A program made the position numbers and the translations under genes. From Gammaproteobacteria bacterium (GTDB lineage: Bacteria; Pseudomonadota; Gammaproteobacteria; Burkholderiales; Thiobacillaceae): a DNA stretch of 7,295 nt. Positions 1 through 6,284 of this stretch are shown here, one piece after another; positions within the stretch are counted from its first letter, which is position 1, and the number at the start of each line of letters is the position of its first letter. Below the pieces are notes generated by a model, which saw nothing but the letters and a program-made list of their open reading frames with translations, was not told where the DNA came from and did not search any database. Location: positions 1 through 7,295 of the forward strand of contig JAHJNP010000401.1 of the NCBI GenBank assembly GCA_018820745.1, in the 5' to 3' direction.

Positions 1-197
1 ATCGAGGTGATGCCGACCTGAATGGTCGACAAAAAGCGCGTCGGCTCGTCGTGCAGTTTCATCGCCGCCGCCGCCGTCGCGCTGCCCGCGTCGGCCAGCC
101 GCGCCAGGCGCGCGCGCCGCGCCATCACCAGCGCGATTTCCGACATGGCGAACACGCCATTCAGCACGATCAGTGCGGCCAGAAGCAGGATTTCCAT
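1..197 (-). CDS. CNNM/DUF21 (HlyC/CorC-type) membrane protein, N-terminal fragment
   Basis: Reading leftward from an ATG at 197 gives 65 complete codons, open to the window edge, so the C-terminal part is missing. The translation starts MEILLLAALIVLNGVFAMSE, followed by a basic stretch (RRARLARL) and then EPTRFLSTIQVGITS. This is the pattern of the first transmembrane helix and following segment of the DUF21/CNNM domain, found in proteins annotated as hemolysins or CorC/TlyC-like transporters and linked in the family to divalent cation (Mg2+/Co2+) efflux or resistance. The full family normally continues with further membrane helices, paired CBS domains and a CorC_HlyC domain, none of which can be seen here. 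An in-frame ATG at 221 would add eight residues. Neither start has a strong Shine-Dalgarno sequence, and 197 is preferred because family members begin directly with the hydrophobic segment. Family assignment is confident; substrate is not. Confidence 0.85.
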   Translation of the reverse strand, partial: MEILLLAALIVLNGVFAMSEIALVMARRARLARLADAGSATAAAAMKLHDEPTRFLSTIQVGITS

Positions 198-312
198 GGC
201 GTGATCCGGTCGGAAAAACATGACGGGGCAGCGGCGTCATTGGCTGCCTGAGCCAGGACGCGCGTCATCGAATGATGGATGCTATCGTCCCCGGTGTCCA
301 ATGCATACGGAC

Positions 313-342
313 AAAAAAGCGGCGCCCGGGGAAGGGCGCCGC
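313..342 (-). terminator. Rho-independent terminator of the hsp20 gene
   Basis: On the minus strand a perfect 9-bp GC stem (GCGGCGCCC pairing with GGGCGCCGC; arms at 342-334 and 327-319) encloses a 6-nt loop and is followed at once by six T residues (318-313). It starts 21 nt after the hsp20 stop codon and lies upstream of the CNNM-type gene. It should therefore end the heat-shock transcript and separate it from the next gene. Confidence 0.93.
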
Positions 343-363
343 CTTGGCCTGCGATGCGAAAAA

Positions 364-807
364 TTACTTGATTTCCAGCTTCCTGGTCGCCGTGCCCGCC
401 TTTTTCGGCAGCGTCAGTTCCAGCACCCCGTCGCTGTACTTGGCCTGGGCCTGGGCATCGTCGACGTCGTGCAGCAGGGTGAAGCTGCGCGCCACCTTGC
501 CGCAGTAACGCTCGGACCGCAGCACCTTCTCGCCCTCTTTTTCTTCCTTCTCCATTTTGGATTCGGCGCTGATCGAAACCCGGTTGCCGTCGATGCTGAC
601 CTGGATGTCTTCCTTCTTCACGCCCGGAATGTCGGCGTGCACGGTATAGGCCTTGTCATCCTCTTTCAGGTCCATCTTGATCTGCATCTGCGGCTGGCCT
701 TCGAGGAGTGCCGGCCGCACAAAAAACCCCCTGAACAGGTCGTCGATGTCGCCGAAGGGATCGAAGCGGGCAAGGCTGGAAGGGTCGTGACGCGTGAGGT
801 TGGCCAT
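364..807 (-). CDS. Hsp20-family small heat-shock protein (alpha-crystallin domain)
   Basis: This 147-residue protein is a typical bacterial small heat-shock protein, an ATP-independent holdase that binds unfolding proteins in the cytoplasm and passes them to DnaK/ClpB. The N-terminal arm (about residues 1-43) has the family pattern FDPFGDIDDLF. The alpha-crystallin domain runs from about 44 to 137 and shows ADIPGVKKEDI (58-68), a charged dimerisation loop (MEKEEKEGEK, 85-94), RSER (97-100) and DGVLELTLPKK (126-136). The C-terminal tail ends RKLEIK, giving the LEI form of the IxI motif used for oligomer contacts. Length matches the family. The start is fixed by an AGGAGA ribosome-binding site five nucleotides upstream. 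It appears monocistronic, with its own promoter candidate (about 900-872) and terminator (342-313). Heat induction is inferred from the family. It could be called hspA or ibpA, but sequence alone does not choose between these names. Confidence 0.95.
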   Translation of the reverse strand: MANLTRHDPSSLARFDPFGDIDDLFRGFFVRPALLEGQPQMQIKMDLKEDDKAYTVHADIPGVKKEDIQVSIDGNRVSISAESKMEKEEKEGEKVLRSERYCGKVARSFTLLHDVDDAQAQAKYSDGVLELTLPKKAGTATRKLEIK

Positions 808-812
808 GGGGT

Positions 813-818
813 TCTCCT
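813..818 (-). promoter_or_regulatory. Ribosome-binding site of hsp20
   Basis: The minus strand reads AGGAGA followed by ACCCC and the ATG at 807, a good Shine-Dalgarno match at a normal distance. It supports the chosen hsp20 start. I found no clear complementary strand upstream that would hide it, so a ROSE-type or fourU RNA thermometer is not supported by eye. Confidence 0.8.
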
Positions 819-871
819 ATCGAACAGGTTTTCCGGATACGGATTTAAGCCGCCATAGCGGCCACCTATCC

Positions 872-900
872 AACCTAGACCCGCAAGCGGGTTTTTCAAG
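872..900 (-). promoter_or_regulatory. Candidate promoter of hsp20
   Basis: The minus strand has CTTGAAA at 900-894. This matches the -35 core of heat-shock sigma-32 promoters (CTTGAA) and five of six bases of the sigma-70 -35 box (TTGACA). A weak -10 candidate, TAGGTT (877-872), follows after a 16-nt spacer; no sigma-32-like CCCCAT -10 is visible. Transcription from here would leave a leader of about 60 nt. The spacer contains a GC inverted repeat (ACCCGC-TT-GCGGGT). The -35 element is convincing; which sigma factor uses it is not settled. Confidence 0.4.
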
Positions 901-1285
901 GCCAGGGCTCCCTTTAGGCAGAGCGCGCTCGAAAAGCTGCCGACGCCACCAGGGATGCGGCCAACCTGGCCCTGCCCGGCGCCGACCGCCATGCGCCAAA
1001 ACCGGGCCAGCTGCCGTTCGTTCGGCTATTTCCGGCAGGCAGCTTGCTGTGCGCGGTGACGCGAGCGGTGCGTTGACGATGAGGGGGCGCAGGAAGTGCG
1101 CAAGGCAAGGCTGCTGCGGCCGTTGGTGACGCCCATCCGAATGGCGGGAACTTTGAAATGATCCGATGGAGCGAGTCGGGTTGCATGGTCGGAAGTCTCA
1201 AACTGGCCCTGGGCGGAAGTTCAGGCGATTTGCGACGAACGTCTCATGTTCGGCCATTGCGGCCGGCGTGGTCTGAGCCAACGTG

Positions 1286-1330
1286 GTCCGCTATGCGGAC
1301 TCAATAGCCCGTTCGTATTCTCATGAGTCC
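1286..1330. repeat. Two overlapping inverted repeats downstream of atpG
   Basis: GTCCGC (1286-1291), a TAT loop and GCGGAC (1295-1300) form a compact 6-bp hairpin. GGACTCA (1297-1303) and TGAGTCC (1324-1330) form a second, 7-bp stem with a 20-nt loop. The two share the bases GGAC at 1297-1300, so they are alternative structures. They lie 40-84 bp past the atpG stop, where the operon transcript should end, but neither is followed by a T-run on the minus strand, so they are not a standard intrinsic terminator. Confidence 0.5.
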
Positions 1331-1369
1331 CACGCTGCCAAGGGTTCTGAGGCTCACTAGCGTAGACTT

Positions 1370-2272
1370 TTATGTCGGTCGACAATTTGAAGCGCTTGCC
1401 AGTGCCTCGAAGCCAGAGACGACGTCGAACAACTCCTCGTCGATACCGCTCTGACGCAGGCGGTGAAACGTCCGGTTCAGGGCCTCCAGCAATTCGTCGA
1501 TGTTTTTCTCGGCACGTTGCATCGCAGCCAGGCGGCTGGCATTTTCACTTGCAAGGGATTCGGCGCACGCCCTGAAAAGCGAAACGAAAAGATATTCGCG
1601 AACCAAGGCCAGCAACGTTCGTCCCCCGTCATTCATGACCTCGGGCAAATTGTGGGTCGGCCAGCGGATAGCAGCCAGATCGCGACGCCACAGATCGTCC
1701 AGCGGCAGCAGCCGTTGACTCACAGGGGTGTAAATCGCCCCGGTCTGGGGGCGGTTATGGAAAAGGTAAACCTGCGTGATCGCGCCCTTTTCACGCTGGG
1801 TTTCCATTTCGATCAAAATCTGTCCGACCAGCGGCGTAATCGCGCTAATGGCGTTCGGCAGGACAAAGCCTCCCACCAGTTTTAGATCGGACTCCGCCAG
1901 GCGTGATTGAATGCGTTCTCCAACCGCCCAGATTGTTTTTTCACCCGGCAAATTTTCCAGTGTCTGCATCACAAACTCGACCATGACCTGGTTGAATTGC
2001 CCAACCAGTCCCTGGTCTGAACCAAACACGACCGCACCAATCGCCCCGGTTTCCTTTTGCGACACTGGCGTCGAAGCACCAGAGGATGCAGCCTGGCGGA
2101 AACTCGCGGCCAAGCCCAGTTGCACGGTCCGATAATAATCATCCAGGGCGCGTACCGCGTTCTCGTATTGTCCGACGCTTGACGCGGCCATGGCCTTCAT
2201 CGTGCGCACCACGGATTCGAGGTCGCCGGCCGTGGCGATCTTGCGGCGCAGGCTCACAGCGGTATCAGTCAT
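1370..2272 (-). CDS. atpG: N-type ATPase subunit gamma (central rotor shaft)
   Basis: This 300-residue protein is the gamma subunit, the coiled-coil shaft that turns inside the alpha/beta ring and links catalysis to c-ring rotation. The N-terminal helix has the family pattern [22 protein letters not shown] (about residues 7-28). The Rossmann-like middle domain shows [10 protein letters not shown] (about 84-93), equivalent to GSDxGLxGxxN. The C-terminal helix contains [14 protein letters not shown] and ends with [12 protein letters not shown], matching the conserved ESxASExxxRMxAM and EIxxIxxGxxAL motifs. Gamma subunits are usually about 285-300 residues, so length is normal. The start ATG overlaps the atpA stop by 4 bp (ATGA), and with only a weak AAAAGG upstream, translation probably depends on re-initiation after atpA. 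It is the last gene of the operon, as expected for N-ATPases. Confidence 0.95.
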   Translation of the reverse strand: MTDTAVSLRRKIATAGDLESVVRTMKAMAASSVGQYENAVRALDDYYRTVQLGLAASFRQAASSGASTPVSQKETGAIGAVVFGSDQGLVGQFNQVMVEFVMQTLENLPGEKTIWAVGERIQSRLAESDLKLVGGFVLPNAISAITPLVGQILIEMETQREKGAITQVYLFHNRPQTGAIYTPVSQRLLPLDDLWRRDLAAIRWPTHNLPEVMNDGGRTLLALVREYLFVSLFRACAESLASENASRLAAMQRAEKNIDELLEALNRTFHRLRQSGIDEELFDVVSGFEALASASNCRPT

Positions 2273-3822
2273 GCCTTTTGCCCGGGTTCAGGCGTGGACT
2301 GAAAACGCGCAAGCGCCTGACGGGCGATCTGGATGATCGTTGCCCGATCTTCGTCGCTCAATTTGTCGGCGCTATCGAATCGTGCGGTCACCCCGTCCGG
2401 GATGTCAGCCGCCGCCTCGCGCACGGCTTTTTCGGCATCAATCATCCGGTCAAGCGGTACGTCGTCGAACAGCCCTGCAGTCAACGCCAGCAGCACGGCG
2501 ATTTGCGCGGGTACGGACACCGGCGCGAATTCCGGCTGCTTGAGGCAGGCGCGGATGCGCCGCCCGTGCTCGATGATCTTGCGGGTGTCTTCGTCCAGCC
2601 GGGCGCCGAAGCGGGAAAAGGTTTCGAGTTCCTCGAACTGGGCGTAGGCGAGCTTGAGGTCGCCCGCCACGGCACGGTAGGCGGCGCGCTGCGCCTTGCC
2701 GCCGACGCGCGAAACGGATTTTCCGACATCGACCGCGGGCAGCACGCCCAGCTCGAACAGCGACGGCGAGAGGTAAATCTGCCCATCGGTGATGGAAATC
2801 AGGTTGGTCGGAATGTAGGCGGAAATATCCTGCGCCTCGGTTTCGATGATGGGCAGTGCCGTCAGCGATCCGCCGCCGAGCTCCGGGCGCAGGTGGGTTG
2901 CACGCTCCAGCAGCCGCGAGTGGATATAAAAGATGTCGCCGGGAAACGCCTCGCGGCCGGGCGGACGCCGCAGCAGCAGGGACAGCTCGCGATAGGCGCG
3001 CGCATGATGGGTGAGGTCGTCGTAAACCACCAGTACGTCGCGGCCCTGTTCCATGAAATGCTCCGCAATGCTGGTCGCGGCGTAAGGTGCCATATAGGCG
3101 AGGCCGGGCGGATCGTTGCCTTCGGTGACGACCACGATGGTGTAAGCCATCGCGCCATTTTCGCGCAGGGCGGCGATCACCTTGGCCACACCGGACGCGC
3201 GCTGGCCAATGGCGCAATACACGCACAACACATTCTGGTCGCGTTGATTGAGAATCGTGTCGAGCGCGATGGCGGTCTTGCCGGTCTGCCGGTCACCGAG
3301 AATCAACTCGCGCTGGCCGCGCCCAACGGGAATGAGCGCATCGATAACCTTGATTCCGGTTTGCAACGATATCGTGACGGGCGCGCGGTCCATGATGGAC
3401 GGGGCGGGGCGTTCGACGGGCAGGCGTGTGCCGGAAAGCACCGGCCCCTTGCCATCCAGGGGCCGGCCCATGGGATTGATAATCCGTCCGATCAATCCGT
3501 CGCCCACCGGGACGTCCACCACGTGCCCCCTGCGTTCGACTTCATCGCCCGCATGCAAGTGCCAGTAGTCACCCAGCAGAACGACGCCGATTTCGGCTTC
3601 GTCGACGTTGAATGCGATGCCATACATGTCGCCGGGAAACTTCAGCACCTCCTCGAATCCCACGCCGGGGAGGCCGGAGACTTTTGCGATGCCGGTGGCG
3701 ATGCTGGTGATCATGCCCACTTCCCGTGGCCTGATCTGCGGCACAAAGGCTTCCCGCGCCTGGCTAATTCCTGCAAATGCGCTGTCGAAAACGGTCTGAA
3801 GGCTCTCAGGATCTATTTTCAT
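2269..3822 (-). CDS. atpA: N-type ATPase subunit alpha
   Basis: This 517-residue protein is subunit alpha, which alternates with beta in the hexameric head and forms the non-catalytic nucleotide sites. The N-terminal beta-barrel covers about residues 30-98. The nucleotide-binding domain has Walker A GDRQTGKT (176-183), GQRAS (206-210) and Walker B LVVYDDL (264-270). The conserved segments [20 protein letters not shown] (285-304) and [14 protein letters not shown] (336-349) follow, then [10 protein letters not shown] (366-375), whose Arg372 corresponds to the catalytic arginine finger (E. coli alpha Arg376). A helical C-terminal domain completes it. All key residues are intact. The ATG lies inside the end of atpF (17-bp overlap) and lacks a good Shine-Dalgarno sequence, pointing to translational coupling. 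Identification as alpha is certain; assignment to the N-type class comes from the operon. Confidence 0.97.
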   Translation of the reverse strand: MKIDPESLQTVFDSAFAGISQAREAFVPQIRPREVGMITSIATGIAKVSGLPGVGFEEVLKFPGDMYGIAFNVDEAEIGVVLLGDYWHLHAGDEVERRGHVVDVPVGDGLIGRIINPMGRPLDGKGPVLSGTRLPVERPAPSIMDRAPVTISLQTGIKVIDALIPVGRGQRELILGDRQTGKTAIALDTILNQRDQNVLCVYCAIGQRASGVAKVIAALRENGAMAYTIVVVTEGNDPPGLAYMAPYAATSIAEHFMEQGRDVLVVYDDLTHHARAYRELSLLLRRPPGREAFPGDIFYIHSRLLERATHLRPELGGGSLTALPIIETEAQDISAYIPTNLISITDGQIYLSPSLFELGVLPAVDVGKSVSRVGGKAQRAAYRAVAGDLKLAYAQFEELETFSRFGARLDEDTRKIIEHGRRIRACLKQPEFAPVSVPAQIAVLLALTAGLFDDVPLDRMIDAEKAVREAAADIPDGVTARFDSADKLSDEDRATIIQIARQALARFQSTPEPGQKA

Positions 3823-4633
3823 TGGTGCTTTGCTCAGTCTTTGGCTCGGCTTTGACTTCGGGTTTGCCCTTCTCTTTCAGAAGTTCGTCGACGCCCCTTT
3901 CCAGCGACAGCAGATAGTCCGCGATGCTCCACGCCACCTTTTGTCCATTCGTGGTGAGTTCAATGCCGCTGACCAAATCTGGCGCGGTCTCGAACCGGAC
4001 GTGGATTTCAGCCGAGAAGGTTTCGTTGAGCGCGTTCTGGATGGCTGCACGTTGCTCCTCAGGCAGGTCAAAGGCGCTGCGTACGCGCGCAGGGTCGGAG
4101 GCTGACTGAGCTGACTGAAGGGCCACGGCGAGGCCTGCTTTTGCCGGGGCATCCAGCGCTCGCAAGCGGTGAATAAACACCTTGCCCATGCGTTCTTCCA
4201 GGCTTGTCCCGGCGAGTTCCGTCAGCGCCTTGCGAGCGATGGCGAACACTTCCTGTTGGGCCCGGCGGCTGATGGCCTGATTCAGGTTATGGGCGTCGTT
4301 TCTCAGCGTTTCCTGCCGCTTTGCACTCAAGGCATCGGCCGCCTGCCGCGCTTCGTCGAGGAGACGCAGACGTTCAGTTTTCGCTTCCTCCGTCGCCTTG
4401 TTCATGAGCGCGGCGCGCTGCTGCTCGAACGCTTCGTTCTTGTGCTGGAATTCGTCGCGCTCCTGCTGGGCTTCGGCCTTTTTCGCGTCGGCATCTGCGA
4501 GTTCTTTGGCGATCCGCTTCTCCCTCGCGTCGATGGCGTCGAGGATGGGCTTGTAAAGGAAGCGCTTCAGCAACCACACCAGGATGAGGAAGTTGATGAC
4601 TTGCGCAGCAACGGTGAACCAGTCGATCAGCAT
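3806..4633 (-). CDS. atpF: N-type ATPase subunit b with C-terminal delta-like region
   Basis: At 275 residues this stalk subunit is far longer than a normal b subunit (about 156-170). Residues 8-26 form a single membrane anchor leading into [17 protein letters not shown], a standard subunit-b start. A highly charged, Glu/Lys/Ala-rich helical region (about 35-140) is the peripheral-stalk coiled coil. Residues from about 140 to 255 resemble the C-terminal part of the delta/OSCP subunit, including [16 protein letters not shown] (222-237), comparable to the delta pattern GGIxIxxGDxxxDxS. The operon has no atpH, so this fused region probably supplies the delta function of joining stalk to head. 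The tail (255-275) is polar and low in complexity. The ATG follows the atpE stop by 2 bp. The delta assignment rests on motif resemblance and agrees with what is known of N-ATPase b subunits. Confidence 0.93.
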   Translation of the reverse strand: MLIDWFTVAAQVINFLILVWLLKRFLYKPILDAIDAREKRIAKELADADAKKAEAQQERDEFQHKNEAFEQQRAALMNKATEEAKTERLRLLDEARQAADALSAKRQETLRNDAHNLNQAISRRAQQEVFAIARKALTELAGTSLEERMGKVFIHRLRALDAPAKAGLAVALQSAQSASDPARVRSAFDLPEEQRAAIQNALNETFSAEIHVRFETAPDLVSGIELTTNGQKVAWSIADYLLSLERGVDELLKEKGKPEVKAEPKTEQSTNENRS

Positions 4634-4635
4634 GG

Positions 4636-4917
4636 CTACTTTCCGGCGACTTGGGCGATGGCTTGATTCCAGAACGGATTGGCAAAAAGGAGAATCATCG
4701 AGACCACGAAACAGTAGATGGCCGTCGACTCGATCATCGCCAGACCGACGAACAGGGTACGGGTGATGGTGGCGGAAGCGTCCGGCTGCTGGGCCAGCGA
4801 GGTCATCGCCGTCGCGACCGCGCGGCCTTCCGCCAGTGCGGGGGCCATGGTGCCGAAACCGGTGGTGATGCCGGCAGTGACAATCGATGCCACCGCGATG
4901 ATCGTCGTGCTATCCAT
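4636..4917 (-). CDS. atpE: N-type ATPase subunit c (rotor-ring proteolipid)
   Basis: This 93-residue hairpin of two membrane helices is the c subunit, present in many copies as the ion-carrying rotor ring. Helix 1 spans about residues 5-38, the polar loop is AQQPDA (42-47), close to the universal A-R/Q-Q-P, and helix 2 spans about 51-79. The ion site in helix 2 reads ESTAIY (63-68), the E-S-T-x-x-Y set of Na+-binding rings such as Ilyobacter tartaricus. The helix-1 position equivalent to Ilyobacter Gln32 is Glu30, giving two carboxylates per site, a mark of N-ATPases. Helix 1 has Ala25, Ala27 and Ala29 at three positions of the usual GxGxGxG packing motif. Family knowledge: the Burkholderia pseudomallei N-ATPase ring was reported to have 17 subunits and to be H+-specific, so the Na+ signature does not settle the ion. 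Confidence 0.96.
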   Translation of the reverse strand: MDSTTIIAVASIVTAGITTGFGTMAPALAEGRAVATAMTSLAQQPDASATITRTLFVGLAMIESTAIYCFVVSMILLFANPFWNQAIAQVAGK

Positions 4918-4922
4918 AGTGT

Positions 4923-4928
4923 CTCCTT
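4923..4928 (-). promoter_or_regulatory. Strong ribosome-binding site of atpE
   Basis: The minus strand reads AAGGAG, five nucleotides before the atpE ATG. It lies in the 30-bp atpB-atpE gap, the longest spacer in the operon. A strong, free-standing site suits the need for many more c subunits than any other membrane subunit. Confidence 0.85.
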
Positions 4929-4947
4929 GGGTCGTTAGCGTTGTGGT

Positions 4948-5649
4948 TCATGGGTTGGGCTCTGCGTCAGGCTCGGGTTTTGGCTTGCGGACGCGCGTGG
5001 CGGCCGCGATGTAGACAGTGGCCAGGATGAAGAAGATGTAGGCCTGCACCATGCCGGTGAGCAGACCGAGCACCGTCATGACGATCGGAAAGATGAAGGG
5101 CGTGATGCTCAGCAGGATGCCGATGATCATCGCCCCGCTCATCATGTTGCCGAACAGGCGGATGGCCAGGGCCAGCGTGCGCGAGATTTCGCTGATGATG
5201 TTGAACGGCAGCATGATGAACGCCGGCTTCGTGTAGGAGGCGAGGTAAGCCCCCAGCCCCCGCTGTTCCATGCCGAACAGCGGCACGGCCACAAACACGC
5301 ACAGGGCGAGTGCCGCGGTGGTCGAGAGCGACCCCGTCGGCGGCTGGTAGCCGGGAATGACGGTGCAGAGGGCGGCCATGGCGACGAACAGGAAGAGCGT
5401 GCCCAGAAAGCCGAGATATTTCCGCGGCTGACTCAGGCCGACCTCTTCGATTTGTTTCTCGATGGCGGTGACGACGACTTCCAGAAGGTTCTGCCAGCGG
5501 GAGCGTTCCAACTCCATGGAAAGTCTGCGGGTGATGAGCTTCGAGCCGACCGCCAGCACGAGCATCACCCCCCAGCTGAACACAATGGTGGCGTTGAGTT
5601 TGAAGAACCCGTATTGCCAGAAGATCATCTCGTCAGGACTAAGGCGCAT
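4948..5649 (-). CDS. atpB: N-type ATPase subunit a (stator ion channel)
   Basis: This 233-residue membrane protein is subunit a, which provides the two half-channels through which ions reach and leave the c-ring. Hydrophobic segments lie near residues 20-38, 79-98, 108-126, 142-185 and 187-216. The essential arginine is in ISRTLALAIRLFGNMMSG, with Arg164 equivalent to E. coli Arg210. The last helix has VQAYIFFILATVYI, with Gln202 equivalent to E. coli Gln252. The acidic residue that follows LFGNMYAG in E. coli (Glu219) is replaced by hydrophobic Ala/Met. The protein is shorter than the 271-residue E. coli subunit, mainly at the N-terminus. The C-terminus ends in a proline-rich charged tail. 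The ATG overlaps the end of atpR by 11 bp and has a good GGAGG site six nucleotides upstream. Confidence 0.95.
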   Translation of the reverse strand: MRLSPDEMIFWQYGFFKLNATIVFSWGVMLVLAVGSKLITRRLSMELERSRWQNLLEVVVTAIEKQIEEVGLSQPRKYLGFLGTLFLFVAMAALCTVIPGYQPPTGSLSTTAALALCVFVAVPLFGMEQRGLGAYLASYTKPAFIMLPFNIISEISRTLALAIRLFGNMMSGAMIIGILLSITPFIFPIVMTVLGLLTGMVQAYIFFILATVYIAAATRVRKPKPEPDAEPNP

Positions 5650-5953
5650 GGCTGGCCTCCGGTGCCGGGCGGGTTGGGTGTTCTTCCGACGGCCGGGTCA
5701 GCCGCGTCACAATGATGCGCGCGATGACAAAACCGAGCAGACCCGCGACCAGTCTCTGCCAATTGTCTCCCAGGACAAAATAGAACCCCAGCAGGACAAC
5801 ACTTGTTCGAAGCAGCATGCTGCCTAGAAACCAAAGTGCTGCCCGTTCAGACGCAACGCCCTTGCGCACCGTCCACCAAAGACCGCCGAAAAAAATCGCA
5901 CCGAGCAGTAGGCCCGCCATCAATGCCAGCACCAGCGTCAACCATTCATCCAT
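5639..5953 (-). CDS. atpR: N-ATPase membrane protein AtpR
   Basis: This 104-residue protein has three predicted membrane helices (about 5-27, 38-61 and 66-83) and a short Pro/Glu-rich cytoplasmic tail. Its place between AtpQ and subunit a, together with the helix-2 motif SMLLRT (45-50) followed by GFY (56-58), marks it as AtpR, a protein known only from N-ATPase operons. Arg49 lies in the middle of helix 2, a costly place for a charge, and Arg79 sits in helix 3. In the literature on this family the buried arginine has been proposed to meet the extra helix-1 carboxylate of subunit c, perhaps during ring assembly. The frame is open further upstream to 6145, but that part reads through atpQ and is Arg/Gly/Trp-rich. 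The ATG at 5953 has an AGGA site eight nucleotides upstream and overlaps atpQ by 8 bp. Identity is good; function is inferred. Confidence 0.88.
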   Translation of the reverse strand: MDEWLTLVLALMAGLLLGAIFFGGLWWTVRKGVASERAALWFLGSMLLRTSVVLLGFYFVLGDNWQRLVAGLLGFVIARIIVTRLTRPSEEHPTRPAPEASHAP

Positions 5954-6284
5954 GCTTATCTTCCTGTTCGTCCCGCATGGCTTTGTCTTCCCTGGTAACC
6001 CAGTGCCACGCATTGAAACAGCCGATTGCAAGCCCGGCCACCAGCAGCGCCAGTGTCCAGGAGCGGCCGCCCGGATAACGCTGGTCCAGCCAGAGCCCGA
6101 GCGCCGCGCCGAGCAGCGTCGGAATCGCCACCGACCAGCCGACAATCCCCATCATACCCAGGCCAAACCAGACGCCCGGCGCGGCGTTGCGCTGTGCCTT
6201 GAGCTTGCGCGCCGCCTTCGCACCGACCTCCTGACTGAGCGACGGCTTCGGCTTCGAGGGCTTATTCTGGCTTTCGTCACTCAT
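5946..6284 (-). CDS. atpQ: N-ATPase membrane protein AtpQ (AtpI-like)
   Basis: This 112-residue protein begins with a polar Lys/Ser/Pro-rich segment (1-36) and continues with two membrane helices (about 37-66 and 74-96) and a charged C-terminus. The end of helix 1, LGAALGLWLD (58-67), and helix 2, with GLAIGCFNAW (84-93), match the two-helix core of the AtpI family, which in ordinary ATPase operons precedes subunit a and is thought to help c-ring assembly or Mg2+ handling. In N-ATPase operons the equivalent gene is called atpQ. The ATG overlaps the atpC stop by 8 bp and has no clear Shine-Dalgarno sequence, so coupling is likely. No other in-frame ATG occurs before the first helix. Identity is supported by motif plus position; role is inferred. 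Confidence 0.87.
   Translation of the reverse strand: MSDESQNKPSKPKPSLSQEVGAKAARKLKAQRNAAPGVWFGLGMMGIVGWSVAIPTLLGAALGLWLDQRYPGGRSWTLALLVAGLAIGCFNAWHWVTREDKAMRDEQEDKHG

Larger units (their letters stand above)
808..1369. other. 562-bp intergenic region between atpG and hsp20, no gene seen
   Basis: No reading frame here has recognisable protein character. The longer open frames (about 95 residues on the minus strand at 1201-914, about 110 on the plus strand at 794-1129) are rich in Arg, Ala, Gly and Pro, as expected for chance frames in GC-rich DNA. The left end carries the hsp20 ribosome-binding site and promoter candidate, and 1286-1330 has overlapping inverted repeats near the end of the ATPase operon. 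The middle part (about 905-1280) shows nothing I can name; a decayed gene or an unrecognised small RNA cannot be excluded. Confidence 0.7.

Noticed and set aside
22..204. A 60-codon plus-strand frame at the left edge
   Set aside because: The opposite strand encodes the recognisable N-terminus of a CNNM/DUF21 protein.
220..858. A 212-codon plus-strand frame across the hsp20 region
   Set aside because: It runs opposite hsp20, through its terminator and leader; the hsp20 frame has full alpha-crystallin motifs and its own ribosome-binding site.
808..870. RNA thermometer (ROSE or fourU) in the hsp20 leader
   Set aside because: I found a short GCCGC-TATG-GCGGC hairpin in the leader but no segment that pairs with the AGGAGA ribosome-binding site.
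914..1201. Minus-strand 95-codon frame in the intergenic region
   Set aside because: Composition is dominated by Ala, Arg, Pro and Ser with no motif, and no convincing ribosome-binding site was seen.
1297..1330. Intrinsic terminator for the ATPase operon
   Set aside because: The stem is 7 bp with a 20-nt loop and no T-run follows on the minus strand, so it is listed only as an inverted repeat.
2086..3855. A 589-codon open frame on the plus strand, longer than atpA itself
   Set aside because: It lies opposite atpA and the start of atpG, both of which have intact family motifs throughout. Its translation is Arg/Gly/His/Asp-rich with no recognisable domain. Long antisense frames are common in GC-rich genes.
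4169..4666. A 165-codon plus-strand frame opposite atpF
   Set aside because: It is antisense to the coiled-coil part of subunit b; its runs of Leu, Phe and Val are the complement of the Glu/Lys-rich coding strand.
5954..6145. Upstream extension of the atpR frame to a 168-residue protein
   Set aside because: The added 64 residues read through atpQ in another frame and look non-biological, while the ATG at 5953 has a ribosome-binding site and gives a normal AtpR.
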